From positions 1-36,697 of the forward strand of contig NZ_QYCP01000069.1 in assembly GCF_025506275.1 (NCBI RefSeq): a stretch of 36,697 bases of DNA, read 5' to 3'. Shown here one piece after another: positions 18,130 to 26,600 of this stretch. The DNA is from Brevibacterium permense. Lineage in GTDB: Bacteria > Actinomycetota > Actinomycetes > Actinomycetales > Brevibacteriaceae. The notes beneath the pieces are model-generated. The model saw only the letters and a list, made by a program, of their open reading frames with translations, ran no database searches and was not told where the DNA came from. The stretch's first letter is position 1, and every line of letters starts with the position of its first letter. The translations under genes were made by a program, and so were the position numbers.

Positions 18130-19210
18130 TGCGCGCCACCCAATCGGCGTAGAACAGGCAGATTCCGGCGATGACGAAGAGGGCTGCGATGATCCAGAAC
18201 CTCACCACGATCGTCACCTCTGCCCAGCCTTTGAGCTCGAAGTGGTGCTGCAAGGGCGCCATGCGGAACACGCGTTTGCCGGTGGTCTTGAAGGACGCCA
18301 CCTGGATGATCACCGACAGGGTGATGATGACGAAGAGTCCGCCGAGGACGATGAGCAGCAGTTCGGTGCGCGACATGATCGCCAGTCCGGCGAAGGCGCC
18401 GCCGATGGCCAGCGAGCCGGTGTCGCCCATGAAGATCTTCGCCGGAGAGGTGTTGAACCACAGGAAGCCGAAGCAGGCTGCGGCCATGGCGCCGGCGACC
18501 ATTGCGAGGTCGCGGGGGTCGCGCATGTAGTAGCAGGCGTTCGTGGCCTCGGACATGAGGTTGCAGTTCTGGGTCGACTGCCAGGTGCCGATGACGACAT
18601 AGGCGGCGAAGACGACCACCGAGGCGCCGGCGGCCAGTCCGTCGAGGCCGTCGGTGAGGTTCACCGCGTTCGAGACAGCGGTGACGATGAGGTTCGCCCA
18701 GATGACGAACAGGATGAGGCCGAGGATCGCCGAACCGAAGGCGAGGTCGAGGTTCGTGTCGCGGATGAACGACACCTTCGTCGACGCCGGGGTCTCGCCG
18801 AAGGAGTTCGGGAACTGCAGCGCGAGCACGGCGAACGAGATTCCGACGAAGGCCTGGCCGATGAGCTTCGGCATGGGGCGCAGTCCCAGCGACCGCTGCT
18901 TCTTGATCTTGATGAAGTCGTCGAGGAATCCGACCACCGCCAGTCCTGCGGCCAGCCACAGCACGAGCAGACCCGACGCTGTGGGCACGGAACCGGTGAA
19001 CAGGTGTCCGAGCAGGTAGGCGAGCACTGCGGCGCCGATGATGACGACTCCGCCCATGGTCGGGGTTCCGCGCTTGGTCGCGTGCGAGGTCGGACCGTCG
19101 TCACGGACGAACTGGCCGTACCCCTTCTTGACGAGCACCCGGATGAACAGCGGTGTCCCGACGAGGGCGAAGATGAGAGCCAGGCAGGCTGCGAGCAGTA
19201 CGGCAATCAT
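18122..19210 (-). CDS. mraY: Phospho-N-acetylmuramoyl-pentapeptide transferase
   Basis: MraY attaches the UDP-MurNAc-pentapeptide to undecaprenyl phosphate to give lipid I, the first membrane step of peptidoglycan synthesis. The 362-residue protein has about ten transmembrane helices. Conserved cytoplasmic motifs are intact: TMGGVVII, the aspartate pair in [30 protein letters not shown], and the family-specific [13 protein letters not shown]. Its ATG overlaps the murF stop by ATGA, and its end overlaps murD. All catalytic residues expected from the family are present. Confidence 0.99.
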   Translation of the reverse strand: MIAVLLAACLALIFALVGTPLFIRVLVKKGYGQFVRDDGPTSHATKRGTPTMGGVVIIGAAVLAYLLGHLFTGSVPTASGLLVLWLAAGLAVVGFLDDFIKIKKQRSLGLRPMPKLIGQAFVGISFAVLALQFPNSFGETPASTKVSFIRDTNLDLAFGSAILGLILFVIWANLIVTAVSNAVNLTDGLDGLAAGASVVVFAAYVVIGTWQSTQNCNLMSEATNACYYMRDPRDLAMVAGAMAAACFGFLWFNTSPAKIFMGDTGSLAIGGAFAGLAIMSRTELLLIVLGGLFVIITLSVIIQVASFKTTGKRVFRMAPLQHHFELKGWAEVTIVVRFWIIAALFVIAGICLFYADWVARIG

Positions 19211-20673
19211 TGGGCCCCCGATACTCCGGCGATTTCATCTCCCAGATAGCGCAGACCGGCATCGCGGGAGGATTTGAACAGAACGATGTCGCCGGGAGCG
19301 AGTTCGGCGCTCAGAAGGTCCTTCGCCTCAGCCGCGGTGGCGACCCAAGCCGCCTCGTTTCCCCAGGAGCCTTCGAGGTTCGCAGCGTTGAAGATCGGCT
19401 TCGCACCCTCTCCCACGACGATGGTGCGAGTGATGTTGAGGCGCACGACGAGTTCGCCGATGTCCGAATGCGCGGACACCGATTCGGACCCGAGTTCGAG
19501 CATCTCGCCGAGCACGGCGAAGGTGCGACGCGGGCTGGTCTCCTCATCACCGCGGCCCATCGAGGCCAGGGTCTTCAGGGAGGCCCGCATGGATTCGGGG
19601 TTGGCATTGTAGGCGTCGTTGAGCACGGTCACACCCGACGGCGAATCGATGAGCTCCATCCGCCAGCGACTGGCCGCCGAGGAGGTCGACAGGGTCGTGA
19701 CGATCGACCTGGCCGCTACGCCGCAGGCGTGGGCGATGGCGGCTGCCGCCAGAGCGTTGCCGACGTGGTGCTCGCCGATGAGCGCCAGACGCACATCGCG
19801 GGGCGCCTCACCGGGCAGGGTGAGGGTGAACGTCGGATGACCGGAGGAATCCGTGGACACTGAGGTGCCGCGCACGACCAGGTCGTCGGCACCGACCCAT
19901 TCGGGCAGGGACTCACGCTGTGAGAACCACAGGGTGGTCACCTCTGGAGCGAGCACCTCGCGCATCGCCGATACGCGGGTGTCGTCGGCGTTGAGCACGG
20001 CGGTGGATCCGGCCGTCAGGGACTCGACGAGTTCGGCCTTCGCCCGCGCGGTGTTCTCGATCGAACCGAAGACTCCGGAGTGGGCGGTGCCCACGGCCAG
20101 CTCGACGGCGATATCCGGGCGGATGAGGCTCGTCAGATAGGCGAGGTTGCCGATCGACCGAGCGCCCATCTCGAGGACGAGGAAACGGGTGGATTCGACC
20201 GCGCGCAGAGCCGTCAATGGGACTCCGACCTCGTTGTTGTAGGAGTTCGGCGGCCACACGGTCTCGGCCTCACCGGAGAGCAGGTCCGCGGCGAGGTCCT
20301 TCACCGTGGTCTTGCCGACGGATCCGGTGATCGCAATGACGGTGAGTTCGCCTTCGGCGCGCAGGCCTTCGATGCTGTGCTTGGCCAACTGGCCGAGCGC
20401 TTCGGTGGCATCGGCGACGACGACGACCGGCAGCGGCTCATCGTCGATGGTGGGGACGGATTCGCCGATGATCAGGGCCGCTCCCGCCTCGACGGCGGCG
20501 GCGGCGAATTCGATGCCGTCGAAGTTCTCGCCTCGGCGGGCGACGTAGATATCGCCGGGTCCGACTTCTCTCGAGTCGGTCACCACACCGGCGGTCAATG
20601 GGGTCTCGGGGTCGATGCCGTACAACTCGCCGTTCAGGGCGGTTGCGATTTCGGCTGCAGTCAGTCGCTTCAT
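19207..20673 (-). CDS. murF: UDP-MurNAc-tripeptide--D-Ala-D-Ala ligase
   Basis: MurF adds the D-alanyl-D-alanine dipeptide to complete the UDP-MurNAc-pentapeptide. The 488-residue protein starts [15 protein letters not shown], typical for MurF. It has the ATP loop [13 protein letters not shown], the NNEVGVP motif and the C-terminal [11 protein letters not shown] motif. The frame stays open to 20859, but the ATG at 20673 is chosen because it lies one base after the murE stop and gives the conserved N-terminus. It overlaps mraY by four bases. No ddl gene is in the window, so the dipeptide is made elsewhere. Confidence 0.98.
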   Translation of the reverse strand: MKRLTAAEIATALNGELYGIDPETPLTAGVVTDSREVGPGDIYVARRGENFDGIEFAAAAVEAGAALIIGESVPTIDDEPLPVVVVADATEALGQLAKHSIEGLRAEGELTVIAITGSVGKTTVKDLAADLLSGEAETVWPPNSYNNEVGVPLTALRAVESTRFLVLEMGARSIGNLAYLTSLIRPDIAVELAVGTAHSGVFGSIENTARAKAELVESLTAGSTAVLNADDTRVSAMREVLAPEVTTLWFSQRESLPEWVGADDLVVRGTSVSTDSSGHPTFTLTLPGEAPRDVRLALIGEHHVGNALAAAAIAHACGVAARSIVTTLSTSSAASRWRMELIDSPSGVTVLNDAYNANPESMRASLKTLASMGRGDEETSPRRTFAVLGEMLELGSESVSAHSDIGELVVRLNITRTIVVGEGAKPIFNAANLEGSWGNEAAWVATAAEAKDLLSAELAPGDIVLFKSSRDAGLRYLGDEIAGVSGAQ

Positions 20674-20674
20674 A

Positions 20675-22249
20675 TCATCTGTGAACTTTACCTGGTTGTG
20701 CGCCGCCCAGTCGCATGGACAGCGCTGAGCGTGTCCTGGCCCGGTCGTCGAAATCGGTGACCGTGGTGCCCACGGTCTGGCCTGTCTCATGCCCCTTGCC
20801 CGCGATGAGCACGGTCGCCGAGGCATCTGCCTCGACGATCGCCTCGTCGATGGCGGCACCGCGGTCGGGGACCTCGATGATCTTTTTCACACGGGCCCGT
20901 CCCGCATCCACCTCGGCGTCGATTCCCTGCCTGATGGCTGCCCGGATCGTGTCGGGATCCTCGGTGCGCGGATTGTCGTCGGTGAGAACGATCACATCGG
21001 CTTCGCGTGCCGCCGCCTGACCCATGCCGAAGCGCTTGCCGCGGTCGCGGTCGCCTCCGGCGCCGAAGACGATGATGAGCTCGTCGGAGTCGGCGTGGAG
21101 CGTCGCCAGCGCCTTCGCAATTGCGTCGGGAGTGTGCGAGTAGTCGACGATGGCCCGCGGCAGGATCTCCGGGTGGGATTCGCTCAGCGCCCGCGGACCG
21201 GAGACATCGATGATCTCCATCCGTCCGGGCACCGTGGCCACGAAGCTCCGGCCGATCGCATCGATCTCTTCGGCACTGACGCCGGCCTCGATGAGCATCG
21301 AGGCTGCCAGGGCCGTATTCGTGACGTTGAAATCGCCCGGCAGCGGTGAGCGGAGCCGGATGCTCTCCCCGTCGTCGAGGTGGAGTACGAAGTCCGATTC
21401 GCCCGGGGTGTGCTCGATGCGCCACTGGCTGCGTTCGTCTCGTCCCAGCGTGCGCACGGGCACCTGTGCAGCCTCCGTCATCCGCTCGCCCCACTCGTCT
21501 TCTACGACGATGACGGCCTTGTCGGAGAATGTGCGGGTGAACAGCTGGGCCTTCGCCTCGAAGTACTCCTCCATCGTGTTGTGGAAGTCGAGGTGATCCT
21601 GGGACAGGTTCGTGAACCCGGCGACGCTGAAGTGAGCCCCGTCGACGCGGTGCTGGCTGAGCGCGTGGGAGGAGACCTCCATCGCACAGGTGTCGACCTC
21701 GGCCGCGCGCATCTTCGCGAACAGGGCGTGCAGTTCGGGGGCCTCCGGAGTCGTACGCACGCTGGGCACCGTATCGCCGGCGATGAGGATGGCGACAGTG
21801 CCGATGACGGCGGTGCGGTGGCCCAGTGCCGCGAGCATCCCGTCGGCCAGGTAGGTCGTCGTCGTCTTCCCGTTCGTTCCCGTGACTCCGATGAGCTCCG
21901 GCACCGAGGTGGTCCCGTAGACGGCAGCGGAGACGAACCCGAGCACGGCGCGGGGTGCTTCGACGATGAGAGCGGTGACTCCGGCGAGCAGGTCTCGGTC
22001 TGCCTCGTCCGTGCTCAGCGCTTCGGTGATGAGGCGCCAGCCGGCGTCGTCGGTGAGGAGGGCGTCGACACCGGCGCGGATCAGCTCGGGGGCGAACTTC
22101 GCACCGTGGACGTTCGCTCCCGGCAGGGCGGCGTAGAGCTGACCGGGTGAGACCGCACGCGAGTCATGGGAGACTCCGGTGACCTCTGTCTCGGGGTCAC
22201 CGTGGAGGGTTCCGGGTGCGATCGGCAGCAGCTGTGAAAAGCGCATCAT
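20675..22249 (-). CDS. murE: UDP-MurNAc-L-Ala-D-Glu--meso-diaminopimelate ligase
   Basis: MurE adds the third residue of the stem peptide. The 524-residue protein has the ATP loop [14 protein letters not shown], the MEVSSHAL segment and the EHT/FTNLSQDHLDFH motif. The DNPR box (LTDDNPRTEDP) near residue 420 is the signature for meso-diaminopimelate as substrate, so the wall is predicted to carry meso-DAP. Three in-frame ATGs lie at 22255, 22249 and 22246. I chose 22249, which overlaps the ftsI stop as ATGA; the others remain possible and change only one to two residues at the N-terminus. murF follows after one base. Confidence 0.97.
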   Translation of the reverse strand: MMRFSQLLPIAPGTLHGDPETEVTGVSHDSRAVSPGQLYAALPGANVHGAKFAPELIRAGVDALLTDDAGWRLITEALSTDEADRDLLAGVTALIVEAPRAVLGFVSAAVYGTTSVPELIGVTGTNGKTTTTYLADGMLAALGHRTAVIGTVAILIAGDTVPSVRTTPEAPELHALFAKMRAAEVDTCAMEVSSHALSQHRVDGAHFSVAGFTNLSQDHLDFHNTMEEYFEAKAQLFTRTFSDKAVIVVEDEWGERMTEAAQVPVRTLGRDERSQWRIEHTPGESDFVLHLDDGESIRLRSPLPGDFNVTNTALAASMLIEAGVSAEEIDAIGRSFVATVPGRMEIIDVSGPRALSESHPEILPRAIVDYSHTPDAIAKALATLHADSDELIIVFGAGGDRDRGKRFGMGQAAAREADVIVLTDDNPRTEDPDTIRAAIRQGIDAEVDAGRARVKKIIEVPDRGAAIDEAIVEADASATVLIAGKGHETGQTVGTTVTDFDDRARTRSALSMRLGGAQPGKVHR

Positions 22250-24027
22250 TTCCATTCTCGGGCGGGCAGGTCGGGCTTCTGCGTCGACGGTGGGATCTTG
22301 AAATGCCGCATGGCGAAGCCCGCGACATCGGAGAACACGGGGGCTGCGGCCTGTCCACCGTAGTAGCCGTTCCGAGGACGTTGCAAAGTCACGGAGATCG
22401 CGAATTCGGGATCTTCGGCGGGCAGGACGCCGACGAAGGAGGCGGTGTATCCGTCATAGCCTCCGCCCTCGGCTGCCGGTGCCTGCGCGGTGCCGGTCTT
22501 TCCTGCGACTCTGTAGCCGGAGACCTGGGCGGACTTGCCTGTGCCTTCGGCGACGACACCTTCGAGCATCCGCAGGGTCTCGTCGGCGGCCTTCTTGCTG
22601 ACGACGCGTTCCTTCTCTCCTGCGGGGGTGGAGATGGTGCGTCCGTTCGGGGAGATCATTCCGTCGACGAGACGGGAGGGCACGTGGACTCCCCCATTGG
22701 CGATGGTGGAGATGACGTCGGTCGTCTGGATCGCGTTCGCGGCCACACCCTGACCGAACATCACGGTGTACTTCGTACGTCCGTCCCACTCCTCGTACGG
22801 ATGCAGGATGCCCGAGGTCTCGGCCGGGAAGTCGATTCCCGAACTGGTGCCGAAGCCGAACTTCTTCATGTATTCGTAGCGCTGGGCCTCGGTGAGTTCC
22901 TTGCCCGCCAGCACGGTGCCGGTGTTCGAGGATTGGGCGAGGATTCCGGCGAAGGTGAGCTTCTCGTCGGGGTGCTCGTGGGAGTCGCGGAACTCCTCGT
23001 CGTTCGGTGCCTTCCACTTGTCCGGGACGGTGAACTTCTGTTCGGGAGTGACGAGTCCCTGGTCGAGCAGCGCTGCGGCGGTGACCATCTTCGCGGTCGA
23101 ACCGGGCTCGAACATGTCGGTGAAGATGCGCGAACCGCGGTCGGGGCCGTCGACCTTGCCCGGGGAGTTCGGGTCGACGGTGGGAGCATCCGCGGCGGTG
23201 ATGATGCGTCCCGTCTTGATCTCTTTGATGACGATCGACGCGGATTCGGCTTCGTGCTTCTTCCGCTGCTCTTCGATGGCCTGCTGTGCGTAGTACTGCA
23301 TCGCCGGGTCGATCGTCGTCTGCAGGCCCTGGCCGTCGACGGCGTCCTTCATGTTGTTGTCGCCGAGCGGGATGATCTCTCCGCGTGCTCCGCGTTCGTA
23401 CTGCTGCTGGCCGTCCTGACCCGACAGCTGTTCGTCATAGGCCGATTCGAGACCGGCCTGGGCCGTGCCGTCGGAGCTGAGGAACCCGACGAGGTTGCCG
23501 GCGACTCCGCCGGCAGGGTATGAGCGCACCGAGTACTCCTCGGCGGAGATGCCGAGGACCTCGAGCTTCTTCACCGCACGCCAGGTCTCCGAGGTCAGCC
23601 CCTTCGCAACGGGGTTCCATCGCTTGTCGCCGACGAGTTTCGGATAGAGGACACCGGGGTCGGTCTTCAGCGGCTTCGACAGGGCTTCGGCTGCACCCCA
23701 GGCTCCGACGAGCTTGCCGTCGACTTCGTACTGGGCGACGTTCTGCTGATCGACGACGAGCTGGTAACGGGAGACGCTGTCGGCGAGCACGGTGCCGTCG
23801 GCAGCCAGGATCTGTCCGCGGTCGGCCGGCAGGGTCCGGGTGACCAAGCGATTCGACAGCGCCTTCTCCGCCAGCTTCATCGAATCCATACCCTGGATGG
23901 ATACGAGGCGAACGGAGGTGATGAGGAGGACGAGGACCGACACTGCGGCGATGAAGCCCATCCGCCAACGCAGATCGGGGCCACCGCCCTTGCGCTTCTT
24001 CTTCAGTCGGGTCTTGGCTGGGCCCAT
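22246..24027 (-). CDS. ftsI: Septal peptidoglycan transpeptidase FtsI (PBP3, class B)
   Basis: FtsI crosslinks peptidoglycan at the septum in partnership with FtsW. The 593-residue protein has a basic cytoplasmic tail, one membrane helix (about 23-43), a PBP dimer domain starting at LPADRGQILAADGTVLA, and a transpeptidase domain. The penicillin-binding motifs are intact: S310-T-A-K313, S366-S-N368 and K510-T-G512. There is no PASTA domain. The ATG at 24027 has GAGGA nine bases upstream. It lies 75 bases downstream of ftsL and overlaps murE at its end. Confidence 0.98.
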   Translation of the reverse strand: MGPAKTRLKKKRKGGGPDLRWRMGFIAAVSVLVLLITSVRLVSIQGMDSMKLAEKALSNRLVTRTLPADRGQILAADGTVLADSVSRYQLVVDQQNVAQYEVDGKLVGAWGAAEALSKPLKTDPGVLYPKLVGDKRWNPVAKGLTSETWRAVKKLEVLGISAEEYSVRSYPAGGVAGNLVGFLSSDGTAQAGLESAYDEQLSGQDGQQQYERGARGEIIPLGDNNMKDAVDGQGLQTTIDPAMQYYAQQAIEEQRKKHEAESASIVIKEIKTGRIITAADAPTVDPNSPGKVDGPDRGSRIFTDMFEPGSTAKMVTAAALLDQGLVTPEQKFTVPDKWKAPNDEEFRDSHEHPDEKLTFAGILAQSSNTGTVLAGKELTEAQRYEYMKKFGFGTSSGIDFPAETSGILHPYEEWDGRTKYTVMFGQGVAANAIQTTDVISTIANGGVHVPSRLVDGMISPNGRTISTPAGEKERVVSKKAADETLRMLEGVVAEGTGKSAQVSGYRVAGKTGTAQAPAAEGGGYDGYTASFVGVLPAEDPEFAISVTLQRPRNGYYGGQAAAPVFSDVAGFAMRHFKIPPSTQKPDLPAREWK

Positions 24028-24102
24028 AGCGTGAGTCCTCGGTCCTTGGTGTGGTCGGCGAATGTGTCGGTCAGGCCGTTCCCTGGTCCCGGTGAGCTCG
24101 GA

Positions 24103-24666
24103 CTACTTCGGCGCCTCCTGGCTCGGAGCCGCCACGTCCTGGCTCGGGCTGCCCCCGACGACCGGGAGCTTCTCATCCGATCGTAGATTGGGTCGGATGT
24201 CATCACGTGTATCGGCGCGCGGGCCGGGCACGACTGTGGGCTCTTTCTCACCGCTGACGTCGATTCCGGGGGCGTCGATCATCTTTCCGGTCTTCGCGTC
24301 GAGGAATTCCGGTGAGGAATCACGGACGAGGCCGAGCTCTTCGGCGGCCAGGGCGATGTTCTGCGGGGACTCACGGTACGAGTTGTCTTCGACGAGGCGG
24401 TCCTTCTGCTCGGCCAGTGCCTCCTTCTCACTCGTCAGCTGGTCGACCTTGTATGAGGTGTTGGCAACGAAGATATTGAGCAGCAGCACGGCCACGAGGG
24501 TGGCGAGGAGGATCCCCACGCACAGCATGGAGAAGGGCAGACGGGACTTCGGCAGTTCGAACTTGAGCAGCCGCAGCCGGGGACCGGTCTGGCCGCCGGC
24601 CTCCTCGGATCGACGGGGTCGCGGGCTGAAGTCGGGCTGACCTGCTCTTGCCGAGGAATTGCTCAC
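24103..24666 (-). CDS. ftsL: FtsL-like septum formation initiator protein
   Basis: FtsL is a small bitopic divisome protein that, with FtsQ and DivIC-type partners, activates FtsWI. The 187-residue protein has a basic cytoplasmic tail (1-43), one membrane helix (about 44-66) and a short coiled coil (about 71-95) with the LxxEKxxLAEQKDRL pattern. An NIALAAEELGLV segment follows, typical of this family. About 70 further residues form a disordered, Pro/Ser/Asp-rich tail, longer than in most FtsL proteins. The start is a GTG at 24666 that overlaps the rsmH stop by four bases. FtsL proteins are poorly conserved, so the call depends on topology and on its place between rsmH and ftsI. Confidence 0.9.
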   Translation of the reverse strand: MSNSSARAGQPDFSPRPRRSEEAGGQTGPRLRLLKFELPKSRLPFSMLCVGILLATLVAVLLLNIFVANTSYKVDQLTSEKEALAEQKDRLVEDNSYRESPQNIALAAEELGLVRDSSPEFLDAKTGKMIDAPGIDVSGEKEPTVVPGPRADTRDDIRPNLRSDEKLPVVGGSPSQDVAAPSQEAPK

Positions 24667-25628
24667 GATCGTGCCTCCCTGATCTTCTGCACTGCCCGCA
24701 GCCGGACGCTGGCCGCCCGCGGGTTTGTCTCTGCTTCGTACTCATCAGCCATTTCGGCGCCCCGGATGATCTCCTTCAGCCAGGGCTGGTGCTCTTCGGG
24801 CACGACCGGCAGGTCCGGCGGTGCCGATGACGTGGTGGCAGCTCGGAAGGTCTTCTTGACGATCGTGTCCTCCAGGGACTGGTAGGACTCGATGACGGCC
24901 ACTCCCCCGACGTGCAGCGCGTCCAATGCCGCAGGCAGTGCGGTGCGCAGCACGCCGAGTTCGTCGTTGACCTCGATGCGCAGTGCCTGGAATGTGCGTT
25001 TTGCGGGGTGGGACTTCTTCTTCGTCTGCGGAATCACTCGCGAGAGCATGGCCGCGAGCTGGTCCGAGGTCTCCCACGGGGTGTCGGTCCGGTCGGTGAC
25101 GATGATCTTCGCGATCCTGCCCGCCAGCTTCTCCTCTCCGTATTCGCGGAGGATGCGGCGCAGCTCGGATTCGGAGTAGGTCGCGAGCACTTCTGCTGCG
25201 GTGAGTTCCTGGGTGCGGTCCATGCGCATGTCCAGAGGTGCGGGGCGGGAGTAGGAGAATCCGCGCTCGTCTTCGTCGAGCTGCAGGGACGAGACTCCCA
25301 GATCGAGCAGGATCGCGCTGATCTCTGAGATGCCGAGGTCGTCGAGGACCTCGGGCAGTTCGTCATCGACTGCGTGGACGATATCGGTGCGGTCGGCGAA
25401 GGGGGCCAGGCGTTCGGTGGCGATGGAGATGGCCTGCAGGTCACGGTCGATGCCGACGAGGTGGACGTCGGGGAAGGCGCGGAGCACGGCTTCGGAGTGC
25501 CCTCCCATTCCCAGCGTGCCGTCGACGACGACCGGAGTGAGTCCGGCAGTACGTGCGGCGTCGACACCGACGCCGATGAGTTCGACCACGCGCTCGAGGA
25601 GCACCGGTACGTGCTGCTGAGCTGTCAT
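24663..25628 (-). CDS. rsmH: 16S rRNA (cytosine-1402-N4)-methyltransferase
   Basis: RsmH (MraW) methylates C1402 of 16S rRNA with S-adenosylmethionine. The 321-residue protein starts with HVPVLLERVVELI and has the SAM-binding motif VDGTLGMGGHSEAVL, followed by the LDLGVSSLQLDEDERGFSYS and RTFQALRIEVNDEL motifs that define the family. The frame continues upstream to 25715, but the ATG at 25628 is the start: it gives the conserved N-terminus and has AAGGA nine bases before it. It lies 177 bases downstream of mraZ and overlaps ftsL by four bases. Confidence 0.98.
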   Translation of the reverse strand: MTAQQHVPVLLERVVELIGVGVDAARTAGLTPVVVDGTLGMGGHSEAVLRAFPDVHLVGIDRDLQAISIATERLAPFADRTDIVHAVDDELPEVLDDLGISEISAILLDLGVSSLQLDEDERGFSYSRPAPLDMRMDRTQELTAAEVLATYSESELRRILREYGEEKLAGRIAKIIVTDRTDTPWETSDQLAAMLSRVIPQTKKKSHPAKRTFQALRIEVNDELGVLRTALPAALDALHVGGVAVIESYQSLEDTIVKKTFRAATTSSAPPDLPVVPEEHQPWLKEIIRGAEMADEYEAETNPRAASVRLRAVQKIREARS

Positions 25629-25805
25629 GCGTGAGTCCTTCGTCAGTGGGTGTCTGGGGCGTGTGCCGCAGGTGCGCTGCTGGAGCCAGAACCTTGACCG
25701 CCGTGGCCCTGCCACCGGGGAAGTGTGTCAGGACGTCCGAGCTTCGGAAACGGGGAAGTTCCCCGAAACTCGAGCACGGCGGGCAAGGATCAAACCCGAG
25801 CAGAA
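25629..25805 (-). promoter_or_regulatory. mraZ-rsmH intergenic region with 15-base palindrome
   Basis: This 177-base gap is the longest between mraZ and ftsQ. It holds the palindrome CGGGGAAGTTCCCCG at 25751-25765, which could fold as a compact hairpin or bind a dimeric regulator. No T tract follows. A second promoter or attenuator for rsmH onward is possible, but I cannot identify promoter boxes. Confidence 0.4.
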
Positions 25806-26237
25806 TCAGATCACTCCGGGGATCACCTCCTCTTCGCGTTCGGCGAAGGCCTGCTGAGCGCCGACGAGGTAGTCCTCCCAGGTCGGTGCATCCCAGATCT
25901 CGACTCGGTTGCCCATGCCGATCACTGCGACTTCCCGATCGAGTGATGCGTACTGCCGCAATATGTTCGGGACCGTGATGCGTCCCTGTTTGTCCGGTTG
26001 GTCCGCAAACGCCGCCGACAGGAACACACGCTGGTAATCGCGGGCTTCCTTATTCGTCTTCGGCGCGTTCTGGATTCGCGCGTGCTCGGCTTCGAACTCC
26101 GTGGTGGGGAACAGGGTGAGGCAGTTCTCCTGACCACGGGTCAGAACGAGTCCGGGCGACAGCTCCTCGCGGAACTTTGCGGGCAGGATGAGGCGACCTT
26201 TGTCGTCGAGCTTCTGCATATGAGTGCCCAAGAACAT
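25806..26237 (-). CDS. mraZ: Transcriptional regulator MraZ
   Basis: MraZ is a ring-forming DNA-binding protein with two SpoVT/AbrB-like domains that controls its own operon, the dcw cluster. The 143-residue protein has the usual length. Both half-domains carry the conserved DxxGR motif: DDKGRLILPAKFREEL near residue 11 and DKQGRITVPNILRQY near residue 87. The ATG at 26237 has AAAGGGG about ten bases upstream. It is the first gene of the dcw cluster. Sequence matching its expected binding repeats occurs directly upstream, at 26277-26302, so self-regulation is likely. Confidence 0.98.
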   Translation of the reverse strand: MFLGTHMQKLDDKGRLILPAKFREELSPGLVLTRGQENCLTLFPTTEFEAEHARIQNAPKTNKEARDYQRVFLSAAFADQPDKQGRITVPNILRQYASLDREVAVIGMGNRVEIWDAPTWEDYLVGAQQAFAEREEEVIPGVI

Positions 26238-26276
26238 GTCGTCTCACCCCTTTCGAAACCCATCGGCTCCGATAGC

Positions 26277-26302
26277 AACCACAGTACTCCACTTCCCTCC
26301 AC
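26277..26302 (-). promoter_or_regulatory. Putative MraZ box facing mraZ
   Basis: On the minus strand TGG occurs three times at exact 10-base steps (26301-26299, 26291-26289, 26281-26279), the spacing known for MraZ binding repeats in E. coli (TGGGN with 5-base spacers). The core reads GTGGAGGGAAGTGGAG. It ends 39 bases upstream of the mraZ start, a position suited to repressing the dcw promoter. An extended -10-like TGCTATCGG lies just downstream of it, with low confidence. Confidence 0.65.
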
Positions 26303-26361
26303 ATATTCCAGCTTTTCGCCCCAACGATGCTCCAGACTCATTGTTTTCCCAGGTCAAATAG

Positions 26362-26377
26362 GTGGAGGAAAGTGGGG
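26362..26377 (+). promoter_or_regulatory. Putative MraZ box, plus orientation, distal copy
   Basis: The sequence GTGGAGGAAAGTGGGG has two TGG units 10 bases apart and matches the mraZ-facing box at 13 of 16 positions, but on the opposite strand. It lies about 125 bases upstream of mraZ and about 220 bases upstream of moxR. Confidence 0.5.
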
Positions 26378-26521
26378 AAAATTTCTCGAAGGCGCGTCGC
26401 AGGAGTGTCGGACGCGGGAAGAACGGCGGATCTGCGAAGGCGGTGGGCCGCCTCGGCGAGGAGGTTGGAGACGGCACAGATCCGCGAGAATCCGGGGATC
26501 ACGGGCGATACCCGTGCCGAG

Positions 26522-26537
26522 GTGGAGGCGAGTGGGG
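26522..26537 (+). promoter_or_regulatory. Putative MraZ box in front of moxR
   Basis: The sequence GTGGAGGCGAGTGGGG is almost identical to the copy at 26362-26377 (14 of 16 positions) with the same 10-base step between TGG units. It lies 63 bases upstream of the moxR start, within the expected promoter zone of that operon. This is inference from pattern; purine-rich sequence is common here, so chance similarity cannot be excluded. Confidence 0.45.
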
Positions 26538-26600
26538 AGGAGAAGGGAGTGACGAAGCTGAAAGAAACTCGTGTGGCTGGGGTGCGGGCTTTAAGGGACA

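Noticed and set aside
10264..26237. Absence of ftsA, mreB, ddl and murB from the cluster
   Set aside because: This is normal for Actinobacteria, so it was not listed as unusual.
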